Source of the DNA: Listeria ilorinensis
Lineage (GTDB): Bacteria; Bacillota; Bacilli; Lactobacillales; Listeriaceae
Assembly (NCBI RefSeq): GCF_913566895.1
Contig: NZ_CAJYCN010000007.1
Coordinates: forward strand, 80,204 to 144,203
Length of the DNA: 64,000 bases
Direction of reading: 5' to 3'
This document shows positions 29,331 to 38,266 of the stretch, piece after piece. The notes under the pieces are model-generated. The model worked only from the letters and a program-made list of their open reading frames with translations. It was not told where the DNA came from and did not search any database. A program made the translations under genes and the position numbers. Each line of letters begins with the position of its first letter. The first letter of the stretch is position 1.

Positions 29331-29684
29331 TCAGTTGCCCTCAATGTTGTATAGGTCTTGCAGTGGCATCATGATGATCCGGTTAAGATCATTGATGATT
29401 GTGCTCATGGCTTGTTCTTTCTCCATTAATTTTAGAATCGTTTGATTGGCTTGTACTTCTTCTGCTACTGCTTGTGCTTTTTGTACAAGTTCATCATCTA
29501 ATTCCTGCCCTGTCATTTGGCGTTCTTGAATAGTCACTTGGACTTCACGAAAACGATCGAATTTTTCCTTTGCTTCTGCATCTGCATTCACTTCTTTGTA
29601 TGCTTCCTGCAGATTTTTAAATTCCGCTGTTTCACGGATGCCGCGTTCCAAACCGTTTGCTAAATCGTAAATATTTTCGCTCAT
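29331..29684 (-). CDS. yheA: YlbF/YmcA family protein YheA
   Basis: A 117-residue all-helical protein of the YlbF/YmcA/YheA family, with the start pattern [19 protein letters not shown] and the middle segment [11 protein letters not shown]. Relatives YlbF and YmcA form the Y-complex that guides RNase Y in Bacillus; the role of YheA itself is unclear. GGAGG is 7 nt before ATG 29684 and 4 nt before ATG 29687. It is downstream of yheB on the same strand with an 80-bp gap, as in Bacillus. Confidence 0.9.
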   Translation of the reverse strand: MSENIYDLANGLERGIRETAEFKNLQEAYKEVNADAEAKEKFDRFREVQVTIQERQMTGQELDDELVQKAQAVAEEVQANQTILKLMEKEQAMSTIINDLNRIIMMPLQDLYNIEGN

Positions 29685-29765
29685 CATAAATCCTCCAGAT
29701 ATCTGATTTTATTTCTACCTTATCACTATAACAAAAGACCCGAACAGAAGCCAGTTAAAAAGCTG

Positions 29766-30899
29766 TCACATTAAAAGTGCTAAGAGCCCTTGAACCACTC
29801 CGATTAAGCCGCCTAAAACCCCACCTAAAAGCGTGATCATTTTAAGTTCTCGGCCAGAAATTTCTACAACCAGTTTTTCAACCTCCTCTAGTGAAAATGC
29901 ATTGACCTGTTGTTCAATCAATTTGGCAAAATCCAATCGGGCAAGCATTTCTTGGCTGTTCTTTGCTGCGAAATCTAAAATGTTCTGGATCAAATAAGGA
30001 AATACTTTGTTGATCATAACCTCTTGATAGGGTCTGATTTCATCTTGGATCGGTCGACCAAAACGTTCTTTTAAAGCCAGCATATCGCGCACTTCTTTTG
30101 TCACTTGTTGTGCAAGTTTTTGCTCGTTTTCCGGATCAATCAGACTTGCCAAATCTTTTTCCAATATTTTTTGCCACTCTTGTTCAAAGACTGTCTCTAA
30201 CTCTGTTTGGATTGCTGGTCGCTCAAGCAGCTGGAGTAGTTCTTTTTGTAATTTTCCAGCCAGTGTTTCTGTATTCAAAAATAGCTTTGCCATGCTGAAC
30301 ATACGACCATGATCATTTAGAAACTGTTCTAACAAACGGGTAAGCTGCTCTATACCTTGTGGACTCTTCAAAAAACGAATCGTCTTAGCACGTGCAGCTT
30401 CACTGATTTCTGGCAAATGGCGTTCCGCAGACTCTATCACCGCTTTCGGTAAAAGTTCTGCTAATTTTTCTGTACGGTGTGTGCCTAAAAATGTGATCAG
30501 CTTTCCTTCTATTTTTTGTTCAAGAAACTGACTGACTTGCTGATCGCCACTCGGAAAACCTAATTGCTTAAAAATTTGTTTTGTCGAAGTTGATTGGCTC
30601 ATTTTTTCTTCAAAAAAATGGCGAGCGGTTGCTGTTAATTCTTTTTCAAGACTAGGGTCAAGGAGCTTTTCGCGAATCACTTCGCCTGTCAGCAAATGTT
30701 CTGCAACCACTTGTCCAATCTTTTCAGCCAATTCCGTTCGACGTTTAGGAATCAAACCTGGTGTAAATGGCAATTGAAAACGACCCAAATAATAAGCACG
30801 ATAAGGACGAAATAGCATCCGAATCGCTAAATAATTGGTAAAGGCACCGATCAGTGAACCAATCGCCATCATAAAAAGTATCGCTAATAGCGCATGCAA
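29766..30899 (-). CDS. yheB: DUF445 membrane protein YheB
   Basis: A 377-residue protein of the DUF445 family. It has an N-terminal membrane helix with GAFTNYLAIRMLFRPY (the family signature near residue 20-35) and PFTPGLIPKRR, a long helical periplasm-like domain, and a C-terminal membrane segment (ITLLGGVLGGLIGVVQGLLALL). TTG 30899 is 9 nt after GGAGG, whereas ATG 30908 directly abuts it, so I favour TTG; the difference is three residues. Its promoter overlaps the terminator of the upstream fumC gene. Function unknown. Confidence 0.85.
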   Translation of the reverse strand: MHALLAILFMMAIGSLIGAFTNYLAIRMLFRPYRAYYLGRFQLPFTPGLIPKRRTELAEKIGQVVAEHLLTGEVIREKLLDPSLEKELTATARHFFEEKMSQSTSTKQIFKQLGFPSGDQQVSQFLEQKIEGKLITFLGTHRTEKLAELLPKAVIESAERHLPEISEAARAKTIRFLKSPQGIEQLTRLLEQFLNDHGRMFSMAKLFLNTETLAGKLQKELLQLLERPAIQTELETVFEQEWQKILEKDLASLIDPENEQKLAQQVTKEVRDMLALKERFGRPIQDEIRPYQEVMINKVFPYLIQNILDFAAKNSQEMLARLDFAKLIEQQVNAFSLEEVEKLVVEISGRELKMITLLGGVLGGLIGVVQGLLALLM

Positions 30900-30930
30900 A
30901 TAACTCATCCTCCAATTTTAAAGTGGTTTT

Positions 30931-30959
30931 ATTATACGAAAAAAAGCCCCTGATCACAA
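30931..30959 (-). promoter_or_regulatory. yheB promoter embedded in the fumC terminator
   Basis: On the minus strand TTGTGA (30954-30959), a 17-nt spacer and TATAAT (30931-30936). The -35 lies in the loop and descending arm of the fumC terminator, and the T run of the terminator is part of the spacer. Confidence 0.7.
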
Positions 30960-30972
30960 TGCTATCAGGGGA
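30939..30972 (-). terminator. Terminator after fumC
   Basis: CCCCTGAT and ATCAGGGG form a stem with a short AT extension, followed by seven T on the minus strand, 9 nt after the fumC stop. Confidence 0.88.
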
Positions 30973-30980
30973 AGTTCATT

Positions 30981-32348
30981 CTAAAGTCCGAGTCCGGTCA
31001 TTTTTAACGGATCCATATGCTGGTCAAACTCAGCTTCTGTTAAATAACCTGTTTGAATAGCTGCTTTTTTTAATGTCCAGCCATTTTGATGAGCTAGTTT
31101 GGCGATTTGAGCCGCTTTTTCGTAACCGATATGCGGACTTAGTGCTGTTACCAACATGAGCGAACGCTCGACTTTGTCCTTAATCACAGCTTCGTTAGCC
31201 TTCAAACCTTGCACACAATGAATCCGGAAAGAGCGTATTCCGTCACTAAGAAGGTGAACGGATCGAAGAAAATTGGCAATCAAAACGGGCTTGTAGACAT
31301 TCAATTCAAAGTTGCCCTGACTGGCAGCAATTTGAATCGTGACGTCGTTACCCATGACTTGTGCAGCAACCATCGTTATTGCTTCACATTGTGTTGGGTT
31401 CACTTTGCCCGGCATGATGGAACTACCAGGTTCATTCGCCGGAATCTCCAGTTCACCGATCCCACTTCTAGGACCACTTGCCAAAAAGCGAATATCATTG
31501 GCTATTTTCATCAGATCAGCAGCCAAACTTTTTAATGCCCCGTGAACAAAATTAAGTGGGCTGTGACTGGTGAGTGCAAAAAATTTATTTGGGTCCGAGC
31601 TAAATGGGTAACCAGTCTGTTTTTCAAGCTGTGTTGCCACGCGCTCGCCAAATCCTTGCGGTGCATTGATCCCGGTGCCAACTGCCGTTCCTCCAATTGC
31701 AAGTGGCAACAATTCTTTCGCACTGATTTCAAGTTGTTTCAAAGCTCTTGTAAGCATCGCCTGCCAGCCACTGATTTCCTGACCTAATGTAAGAGGAGTT
31801 GCATCCTGCAAATGTGTACGTCCAATTTTTACAAGTGTTTGATATTCAGCTGCTTTTTGCGCAAATCCTTTTTCGAGTGCTTTTATTTCAGGGATCAAAC
31901 TTGCACTGATCGCCTCATAAGCCGCAATATGCATGGCTGTCGGAAATGTGTCATTCGAGCTTTGCGAAAGGTTGACATCATCATTAGGATGAATAGCTAT
32001 CCCATTTTCTACTTCTGCTACATGGGCAATCACTTCATTGACATTCATATTGGTTTGCGTCCCGCTGCCGGTTTGGAAGACTACGAGTGGAAAATGATCA
32101 TCTAGTTCACCCGAAATAATTTTATCACAAGCTGCTGCAATCGCACTTTGCTTTTCAGGCAGCAATCTACCCTCTGTGCCGCTGACAATAGCACAAGCCT
32201 TTTTCAATTCTGCCATTGCTTGAATCACTTCAATCGGCATTTTTTCACCTATTTGAAAATTTCTTCTGCTGCGTTCTGTTTGAGCCCCCCAATATCGGGA
32301 TGCTTCTACTTCAATTTCACCAAGCGTATCTTTTTCGATTCGATTCAC
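30981..32348 (-). CDS. fumC: Class II fumarate hydratase
   Basis: Iron-independent fumarase that hydrates fumarate to L-malate. The 455-residue protein carries the superfamily signature [13 protein letters not shown] near residue 313, and also [11 protein letters not shown] and [16 protein letters not shown], where H186 is the expected catalytic histidine region. The start is GTG 32348 with GAGGTG 7 nt upstream. An extended -10 (TGT-TATACT) lies at 32368-32376. It is monocistronic between the YxlG-like permease gene and yheB. Confidence 0.96.
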   Translation of the reverse strand: MNRIEKDTLGEIEVEASRYWGAQTERSRRNFQIGEKMPIEVIQAMAELKKACAIVSGTEGRLLPEKQSAIAAACDKIISGELDDHFPLVVFQTGSGTQTNMNVNEVIAHVAEVENGIAIHPNDDVNLSQSSNDTFPTAMHIAAYEAISASLIPEIKALEKGFAQKAAEYQTLVKIGRTHLQDATPLTLGQEISGWQAMLTRALKQLEISAKELLPLAIGGTAVGTGINAPQGFGERVATQLEKQTGYPFSSDPNKFFALTSHSPLNFVHGALKSLAADLMKIANDIRFLASGPRSGIGELEIPANEPGSSIMPGKVNPTQCEAITMVAAQVMGNDVTIQIAASQGNFELNVYKPVLIANFLRSVHLLSDGIRSFRIHCVQGLKANEAVIKDKVERSLMLVTALSPHIGYEKAAQIAKLAHQNGWTLKKAAIQTGYLTEAEFDQHMDPLKMTGLGL

Positions 32349-32367
32349 TCTGCTTCACCTCTCCATC

Positions 32368-32376
32368 AGTATAACA
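32368..32376 (-). promoter_or_regulatory. Extended -10 promoter of fumC
   Basis: TGT-TATACT on the minus strand, about 20 bp before the GTG start; no good -35. Confidence 0.45.
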
Positions 32377-32413
32377 CGGATGATTTTAGAAAAGAAGTCT
32401 ATATAGTTCGTCT

Positions 32414-33211
32414 TTATTTAGAAGGACGTGAAAGCGGACGCCAGTTCACTAGAAGAAAACTTCCAATGAGAAGCACTACACTGAATAGGAGCGTGAAAAA
32501 TAAACATGGCCAAAAATGATTGGCCAATTGTTCATTTTGAATGAGAGAAACCGCCACTTTGCTTAAATAAGCCGGATTAAATATCTGTCCAAACGATTCA
32601 ATACCTGTCAGTGTCGTCAGCAAGATCCCACTAACGATTGCTAATATTCCAGCCACTGTTCCGCTTTCAAGGATCGTACTCAAAAAAATCAACAGTGTGA
32701 ATAAAAAGAAAATCCATATACTATAGATAAAAAAGGCCTGTACAACAGCAATCAGCGGTAACTCTCCGAATAACAATACAGAATAATAGGCCGCCAAAAA
32801 ATAACCGGCTAACAACGATACCAAAATCAAACCGAATTGAACAACCACTTTTGCTGATAAATAATGCACCAAGCTAACCGGCTTTGTCAAAATAAAACTT
32901 AACATACCGCTTTGGCGATCTGCAGAAATCAGACTCATTCCACTGATCAAAATAATCATAATCCCCAACTGATCAAACTGCGAAGACAATGTCTGACTAA
33001 AAATTTCCACACTTGTCTGTTGACCCAACAAAGCGAGCATTGCCTCCCCATTTTCAATTCCAGAAGCTTTTTCGAGAATTTGAGGAAGGAAATGCATCAT
33101 GACAGGCTGCATAACGCCCAGCAACATCAAGGCTACAGGCAACCAAATCACTTTCAAACTTCGGCAGATCTCCAGCCATTCTTTTGCCACAAAAGCTTTA
33201 AAAGCGCTCAT
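32414..33211 (-). CDS. ABC transporter permease, YxlG/NosY-like (ABC-2 type)
   Basis: A 265-residue membrane protein with six predicted helices (about 20-38, 78-97, 112-140, 143-165, 170-195 and 235-255) and the ABC-2 motif SADRQSGMLSFILTKPVS near 100. It overlaps the ATPase gene by 4 bp, so the two subunits are made together. Gene order PLDc_N protein, ATPase, permease matches yxlE-yxlF-yxlG of the Bacillus sigma-Y operon, but no sigma or anti-sigma gene is here. Exported substrate unknown. Confidence 0.88.
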   Translation of the reverse strand: MSAFKAFVAKEWLEICRSLKVIWLPVALMLLGVMQPVMMHFLPQILEKASGIENGEAMLALLGQQTSVEIFSQTLSSQFDQLGIMIILISGMSLISADRQSGMLSFILTKPVSLVHYLSAKVVVQFGLILVSLLAGYFLAAYYSVLLFGELPLIAVVQAFFIYSIWIFFLFTLLIFLSTILESGTVAGILAIVSGILLTTLTGIESFGQIFNPAYLSKVAVSLIQNEQLANHFWPCLFFTLLFSVVLLIGSFLLVNWRPLSRPSK

Positions 33212-34116
33212 CCTTGCAACCTCCCTAGGAAAATTTGCTCCAAATCTTCATGCACATGTTCAAACTGTTCGATCCCTATCTTTAAATCAAGCAGCTTTTG
33301 CAAGACGAGCGGACTGACTTCTGCTGGCTCATCCACTCGAAGTTCAAATCGGCTGCCTTTTTGCATCACTGTTTTAACACCCGAAATCCCGGCTAACTCT
33401 CGTTGCAAATCTACATGAAGCTGCTCCTCTTTAATCATCACACGCAACAGGTTTGTAGCGGATTCTTCCATCAATTCCTCTAAGGAGCGTTGCAAAATAA
33501 TCTCCCCTTCACGAATCATCAGTACATGATCACTGACTTCTGCCGCATCCGCTAAAATATGTGTCGAAAAAAGTATGGTTGTCTGCTTTTTTAATTGTTC
33601 AATCAGTACGATCACTTCCCGGCGCCCAATAGGGTCAAGTGCTGAAACCGGCTCATCCATGATTAATAGTTTAGGTTCATGGATAATAGCCTGAGCGATG
33701 CCAAGCCGTTGTTTCATCCCTCCCGAAAACTGGGAAACTCGTTTTTTAGCCGTTTGATCGTCAAGTCCAACCATTCTCAATACTTCTTTGCTCCTTGTTT
33801 TGCACCACGCATCGGACATACCTGACAAACGTCCAGCAAAAAGCAAACTTTCCTGTGCTGTCATCCAAGGATAAAACTGAGGGGTTTGTGGTAAAAAACC
33901 GATCTCCTCTCTTTTTTTATAAACAGGCGTACCTTCTATCAAAATTTCACCTGCATCCGTTTTTAAAATTTGCACAATCAATTGCAAAAGCGTCGTTTTA
34001 CCGGCTCCATTCGGTCCGATAAGCGCTGTACAAGCATTCGGGGCTATTTCAAATGAAACATCTTTTAATACGCGCTCCTTTTGAAAGCTTTTTTCAACAT
34101 GGTTGATTTTCAACAT
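33208..34116 (-). CDS. ABC transporter ATP-binding protein, YxlF-like
   Basis: A 302-residue ABC ATPase. Walker A is GPNGAGKTT near 33-41, the signature is FSGGMKQRLG near 135, Walker B is LLIMDEPVSALDP near 155, and the H-loop is FSTHILADA. The C-terminal 80 residues form the extra domain usual for CcmA/NatA-type exporters. AAGGAG precedes ATG 34116. It sits 2 bp after the small PLDc_N gene and overlaps the permease gene, making a three-gene operon. Confidence 0.92.
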   Translation of the reverse strand: MLKINHVEKSFQKERVLKDVSFEIAPNACTALIGPNGAGKTTLLQLIVQILKTDAGEILIEGTPVYKKREEIGFLPQTPQFYPWMTAQESLLFAGRLSGMSDAWCKTRSKEVLRMVGLDDQTAKKRVSQFSGGMKQRLGIAQAIIHEPKLLIMDEPVSALDPIGRREVIVLIEQLKKQTTILFSTHILADAAEVSDHVLMIREGEIILQRSLEELMEESATNLLRVMIKEEQLHVDLQRELAGISGVKTVMQKGSRFELRVDEPAEVSPLVLQKLLDLKIGIEQFEHVHEDLEQIFLGRLQG

Positions 34117-34118
34117 TT

Positions 34119-34316
34119 TTAGTACTCCTTCCGCCCCAAAATAAAGTATAAAATCGGACCAAGTATATTAATAAATAAAATTACTACTAACCAGAGAATT
34201 GGCTGGCGTCGATCAGACCAATGACGGATAAGATCTATCAAAGCCGTGACTAATAAAAGTAAATAAAGTATTAATAAAGGTAATACAATGAGAATATCCA
34301 CACCAAGAACATCCAT
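34119..34316 (-). CDS. Small PLDc_N domain membrane protein, YxlE-like
   Basis: A 65-residue protein with two membrane helices (about 6-26 and 38-58) and the phospholipase-D-nuclease N-terminal pattern ILWLVVILFINILGPILYF. Bacillus YxlE, of similar size and in the same gene order, helps keep sigma-Y off. ATG 34316 is 8 nt after AAAGGAG; the longer frame to 34445 runs through the promoter and is not real. It is the first gene of the ABC operon, served by the promoter at 34350-34377. Confidence 0.8.
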   Translation of the reverse strand: MDVLGVDILIVLPLLILYLLLLVTALIDLIRHWSDRRQPILWLVVILFINILGPILYFILGRKEY

Positions 34317-34349
34317 TTCAAACGCTCCTTTTCTATCTGTTATATATTT

Positions 34350-34377
34350 AGTATAACATGATTCGTTAAAAAGACAA
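34350..34377 (-). promoter_or_regulatory. Promoter of the yxlEFG-like operon
   Basis: On the minus strand TTGTCT (34372-34377), a 16-nt spacer ending in TGT, and TATACT (34350-34355), about 34 bp before the start. Confidence 0.75.
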
Positions 34378-34380
34378 TTT

Positions 34381-34420
34381 AAAAAGCGGTTCAAAGCTTT
34401 AAAACTGCTTTGAACCGCTC
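34381..34420 (-). terminator. Terminator after the PBP gene
   Basis: AGCGGTTCAAAGC with its complement and a 9-nt loop is followed by TTTTT on the minus strand, just past the PBP stop. Confidence 0.9.
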
Positions 34421-34426
34421 TACTTT

Positions 34427-36556
34427 TTACCAGGAATCGATCCATTTATTGACTTTATCCGTCACATCGCTGCCAAATTCTTTTACTTTTTCTGCACCCT
34501 TTTTAATGGAATCGCCTGCTTCATCTGCCTTCTCTTTGACAGATCCCCAAAAGTCATTATCCTCAGAAGAGCTGCTTGACGAATCTTTACTTTTTTCTTT
34601 TTGCGTTTCTTGCTTGGCACCTTTCGTATCAAAATCTGTCGGTTCCTGATATTTCAATCCGCTATTCATTACATAATGCGCTAAAGTTGCCACACCATTT
34701 GAGCTAGAGGTCGTTAAATAATGATTCTCATCTGTTTTATCAAAGCCCATCCAGACCGCACCGACAAGATTCGGCGTATAGCCAACGAACCACTGATCTT
34801 TTGTCCCATTTTTATCATAAGAAACTTGAGTCGAACCAGTTTTCCCAGCCATTTCGTGACCAGACACGGCGGCATTATTTCCCGTCCCATAATTGATAAC
34901 ATCCAAAAGCATAGATGTCATGTCATCTGAGACACTTTCAGAAATGATCCGCTTAGTTTCGGGTTCATGTTCATAAATCACATTACCGGATGGATCAACA
35001 ATTTTACTGATAATATAGCTTTCCGGTTTCACCCCACCCGTTGCGAAAGTTGAATAGGCGGCTGCCATATCCACTGGTGAGGCTCCTTTGCTCAAGCCCC
35101 CAAGTGCTAGTGCACCAAGTGTCTTATCACTTTCTTCTACTGGAATACCAAATTCTTGTGCCGACTTATAGCCTTTTTCCATACCAATCTGATCGAGAAG
35201 CCAGACTGCTGGTGCATTGATGGAGTATGCAACTGCCTGATACATCGGTACTTCTCCACGATAGACACCATCTACATTGGTTGGCGTATAATCGCCTTTA
35301 TAGGTGATCTCTTCATCTTTCAGCATGGAATCAACTTTATAGCCATTCTCAAGCGCCGGTGTATAGACTGCTATCGGCTTCATCGTTGACCCCGGCTGTG
35401 CCTGCATCTGGGTTGCCCGATTAAAGCCGCGGAAAACATGCTCTCCTCGCCCGCCAATGAGTGCACGAATGCCGCCCGTCGTAGGATCCATCAGTACTGC
35501 TCCTGACTGCACCATCTCTCCGTCACTTGCATTCTCTGGAAACAGGCTGTCATTCGCATAAACACTGTCCAAAGAGGCTTGATAATTTTGATCCAATTCC
35601 GTATAGATTTTGTAGCCACGTTTCATGATTTCATCTTGAGAGATATCAGCTTTATCCACCGCTTCATTGATAACTGCATCAATATACCACGGATATTTGG
35701 TATCTTTATTTTGCTTTGACTGGTCATTCAGTACGATATCAGTCTTCTTGTATTTTTCATAGTCTTCTTTCGAGATTTTGTTATTTTCCCACATGGCTTT
35801 TAGTACCATGTTCCGCCGTTCAGTCGCTTTATCCATATGATTATACGGATCATATGCACTTGGCGCCTGTAAAAGTCCGGCAATCGTTGCTGCTTCCGGT
35901 ACATTAAGTTCTGAGGCATGCTTACCAAAATATTTTAAGGAAGCATTCTCAACACCGTATTCTCCATTACCAAAGTAGGAACTGTTTAGATACATTTCCA
36001 TGATTTCGTCTTTACTGTAGGTCTTTTCAATCTCCCGCGCCATAAAGAGTTCCTTTATTTTTCTGGTAAATGTCTGCTCCTGACTTAAGAGCGCATTTTT
36101 AGCAAGCTGCTGCGTAATCGTACTCCCGCCGCCAGTGATTTCGCCTGTTGTCACAAGACCCCAAAAAGATCGCAGTATCCCTTTTATATCAAATCCTTTA
36201 TGTTCGTAAAAATCGCGATCTTCAATAGAAACAACCGCATTTGTCACGTTAGGTGAAATGTCATCAATTTTGACAAAAGTCGCATTTGTACTTGAAAGCT
36301 CCCCTGCTTTGTCACCATCTTTATCATAAATGATGGTGGCAGTTTCCAGTCCCTTTTTAAGTGCATCAATATCGGCTGACTTGGCAACTACAACTAAATA
36401 AATAATAAGGCCTAGAATCAGGATCAAAATCGTTAAAATAATGATTTTGATAATATGCTTATTTTTGAGGAAGCGGCGGAACTTTTGCCATCCCAATTTG
36501 ATTCCATTCCAAATGAAGCCGAAAAAGCGCCCTAAAAGTTGCTTTAAACTTTGCAA
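34427..36556 (-). CDS. Class A penicillin-binding protein (bifunctional)
   Basis: Makes and cross-links peptidoglycan outside the membrane. The 709-residue protein has a cytoplasmic N terminus, one membrane anchor (about 36-58), and a GT51 glycosyltransferase domain with EDRDFYEHKG (112) and GGSTITQQLAKN (143). The transpeptidase domain has S390-TMK, S445-x-N447 and K572-TG. The C-terminal tail is low complexity (KDSSSSSSEDND) followed by a charged amphipathic segment. The start is TTG 36556, 7 nt after AGGAG. It matches the position of the PBP gene lmo2229 (called pbpA2 in my recollection). Single-gene unit. Confidence 0.94.
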   Translation of the reverse strand: MQSLKQLLGRFFGFIWNGIKLGWQKFRRFLKNKHIIKIIILTILILILGLIIYLVVVAKSADIDALKKGLETATIIYDKDGDKAGELSSTNATFVKIDDISPNVTNAVVSIEDRDFYEHKGFDIKGILRSFWGLVTTGEITGGGSTITQQLAKNALLSQEQTFTRKIKELFMAREIEKTYSKDEIMEMYLNSSYFGNGEYGVENASLKYFGKHASELNVPEAATIAGLLQAPSAYDPYNHMDKATERRNMVLKAMWENNKISKEDYEKYKKTDIVLNDQSKQNKDTKYPWYIDAVINEAVDKADISQDEIMKRGYKIYTELDQNYQASLDSVYANDSLFPENASDGEMVQSGAVLMDPTTGGIRALIGGRGEHVFRGFNRATQMQAQPGSTMKPIAVYTPALENGYKVDSMLKDEEITYKGDYTPTNVDGVYRGEVPMYQAVAYSINAPAVWLLDQIGMEKGYKSAQEFGIPVEESDKTLGALALGGLSKGASPVDMAAAYSTFATGGVKPESYIISKIVDPSGNVIYEHEPETKRIISESVSDDMTSMLLDVINYGTGNNAAVSGHEMAGKTGSTQVSYDKNGTKDQWFVGYTPNLVGAVWMGFDKTDENHYLTTSSSNGVATLAHYVMNSGLKYQEPTDFDTKGAKQETQKEKSKDSSSSSSEDNDFWGSVKEKADEAGDSIKKGAEKVKEFGSDVTDKVNKWIDSW

Positions 36557-36732
36557 ATAGCATCTCCTGTCTTTCTATAATAATATGACCGCATGTTTAC
36601 ACGGTTATTCATATTTTACGTTACTTACACAAATTTTTCTACCACCTTAAGTATGATTTTTTCATTTGTCTGCAATTCCATTTAATAAATTGTAAAAGGG
36701 TTTACTAAACAGATATATTTTTGCCAAAAAAG

Positions 36733-36757
36733 GTTTTTCCCCATTTAAATGGGGTAC
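36733..36757 (+). promoter_or_regulatory. Sigma-B promoter of the ArsC-like gene, overlapped by a perfect palindrome
   Basis: GTTT (36733-36736), a 15-nt spacer and GGGTAC (36752-36757) fit the sigma-B consensus. The orthologous Listeria gene lmo2230 is a known strong sigma-B reporter. The spacer contains the perfect palindrome CCCCATTTAAATGGGG (36739-36754), which could be an extra operator. Confidence 0.75.
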
Positions 36758-36833
36758 ATAATAATGTTAGCTATTCTGCTGACAAAGACTCCGAAACAGG
36801 AGCAAGATTATGCTTTTGGAAAGGAAATGGGAC

Positions 36834-37259
36834 ATGACCCACAAGCTGATTTACTTTTTATCACAATCACATATTCGCAGCACGATTGCGGAAGCATGGG
36901 CGAAGAAACTCTCGATTAAAAATGTTACTTTTATCAGCGGTTCATGGAAAAAAGAGCAAAAAACACCTTTTATTAATGACGCACTTCATGAATACGCGCT
37001 TTCACCTCCTGAGAGTCTCTCCTTTCCGCCAACAAACGCACTTTTGCAAGATGCTGATTTGATTGTGACGATTTACGATTCCACACATGAACTTGCGCCG
37101 TCATTTCCGCAAAAATGGCGCAACAAGGTGATTTATTGGGACATTGAAGACCCTGAACAGCAGGAAGGGATCTCTTTTAAATGGGCCTGTTACCAAGAAG
37201 TGTGTGATCGCATCGCATTATCTGTAAAAAATTTAGAACAAGATTTAATCGAAGCTTGA
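36834..37259 (+). CDS. ArsC/low-molecular-weight phosphatase-like protein lacking the catalytic cysteine
   Basis: A 141-residue protein with the LMW-phosphatase/arsenate-reductase fold. The P-loop, normally C-x5-R, reads YFLSQSHIRSTIAE here: the arginine and the following helix are kept but the nucleophilic cysteine is absent. The later acid-proline motif is present as WDIEDPEQQ. It is therefore not expected to be an arsenate reductase or phosphatase despite the usual annotation. ATG 36834 has AAGGAAA at 8 nt. Single gene under a sigma-B-type promoter, homologous in place to lmo2230; role in general stress unknown. Confidence 0.8.
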   Translation: MTHKLIYFLSQSHIRSTIAEAWAKKLSIKNVTFISGSWKKEQKTPFINDALHEYALSPPESLSFPPTNALLQDADLIVTIYDSTHELAPSFPQKWRNKVIYWDIEDPEQQEGISFKWACYQEVCDRIALSVKNLEQDLIEA

Positions 37260-37266
37260 TTTTGTG

Positions 37267-37314
37267 ACTCTCCGGAATGGTTTATCCGTAAACCGCACCG
37301 GAGAGATTTTTATT
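37267..37314 (+). terminator. Terminator after the ArsC-like gene
   Basis: CTCTCCGG and CCGGAGAG pair, with an inner GGTTTA/TAAACC stem, followed by ATTTTTATT. Confidence 0.85.
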
Positions 37315-37336
37315 AGAATATAGGAGGAAAATCATC

Positions 37337-38224
37337 ATGGATACCTATCAAGATATTCGTAAAGGAGAACGCGCTGCGCTTTTAAGTATCGTTGCTTATA
37401 TTTTCTTAACTGTATTAAAAGTCGTTATTGGTAAAATCGGTCATTCAGATGCGCTTTTAGCTGATGGTCTCAATAATATGACTGACGTGATTGCCTCCCT
37501 CGCTCTTTTGATTGGTTTACGGATTTCAAGAATTCCGCCTGATGCCGATCATGCTTATGGACATAGAAGAACTGAAACGATCAGTTCACTCATCGCCTCT
37601 ATTATTATGATCCTCGTTGCCATTCAAGTAGTGATAAGTGCCATTCAAACACTTCTTACTAAAGATTATGGGGCTCCTTCTACATTGACAGCAATCGTTG
37701 CCCTTTTCTCTGGCTTTTTCATGTATGGCATTTATCGTTTTAATTTTCACCTTTCGAAAAAAATTAACAGTCAGGCGGTACGGGCGGCAGCGCTTGATAA
37801 TCGTTCTGATGCCGTTGTTAGCTTTGGGGCTTTCTTGGGGATTCTTGGGGCGGCAATCGGTATTCCTTGGCTTGACCCGCTTACAGCACTGTTAGTTGGA
37901 CTGTTAATCGGCTATACTGCTATCAAAATCTTCTATGATGCCGCGCACAGTTTGACAGACGGCTTTGATGTATCCAAACTTGAAACGATCCATCAGCTGA
38001 TTGCATCCGTCGAAGGTGTCAAAGAAGTACGAGACATTAAGGCTCGACTGAACGGCAATCGGATCTGGATTGATGCAACAATTGCTGTTTCAGCAGATCT
38101 TAATGTAATCGAAAGCCATGCCATTACGGAGAAAATTGAAGCAACGATTCGCCAAGAATTTAAAGATACTTATACGCTTGTGCACATTGAGCCTTTTGAA
38201 GAAAGTAAGTCACCTAGTAGATAA
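37337..38224 (+). CDS. Cation diffusion facilitator (CDF) transporter
   Basis: A 295-residue divalent metal/proton antiporter. Six membrane helices lie within about 12-205, with the metal site motif ADGLNNMTDV near 42-51 and the second-site DNRSDAVVS near 152. The HAYGHRRTET motif near 72 follows helix 2, and the C-terminal cytoplasmic domain (about 210-290) has the CDF dimer fold. AGGAGG precedes the ATG. The NxxxD-type metal site resembles manganese- or iron-exporting CDFs more than zinc exporters, which is only suggestive. The next gene has a separate promoter. Confidence 0.9.
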   Translation: MDTYQDIRKGERAALLSIVAYIFLTVLKVVIGKIGHSDALLADGLNNMTDVIASLALLIGLRISRIPPDADHAYGHRRTETISSLIASIIMILVAIQVVISAIQTLLTKDYGAPSTLTAIVALFSGFFMYGIYRFNFHLSKKINSQAVRAAALDNRSDAVVSFGAFLGILGAAIGIPWLDPLTALLVGLLIGYTAIKIFYDAAHSLTDGFDVSKLETIHQLIASVEGVKEVRDIKARLNGNRIWIDATIAVSADLNVIESHAITEKIEATIRQEFKDTYTLVHIEPFEESKSPSR

Positions 38225-38231
38225 CTATTAT

Positions 38232-38260
38232 TTGTCATAATTTACGGATTGTCTTATAAT
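38232..38260 (+). promoter_or_regulatory. Strong promoter of the CorC-type gene leader
   Basis: TTGTCA (38232-38237), a 17-nt spacer and TATAAT (38255-38260). Expected start near 38267, giving a leader of about 230 nt. Confidence 0.85.
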
Positions 38261-38266
38261 TTAGAT

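Noticed and set aside
34317..34445. Longer version of the YxlE-like protein starting at 34445
   Set aside because: The extension runs through the terminator of the PBP gene and the operon promoter; the ATG at 34316 has a good ribosome site.
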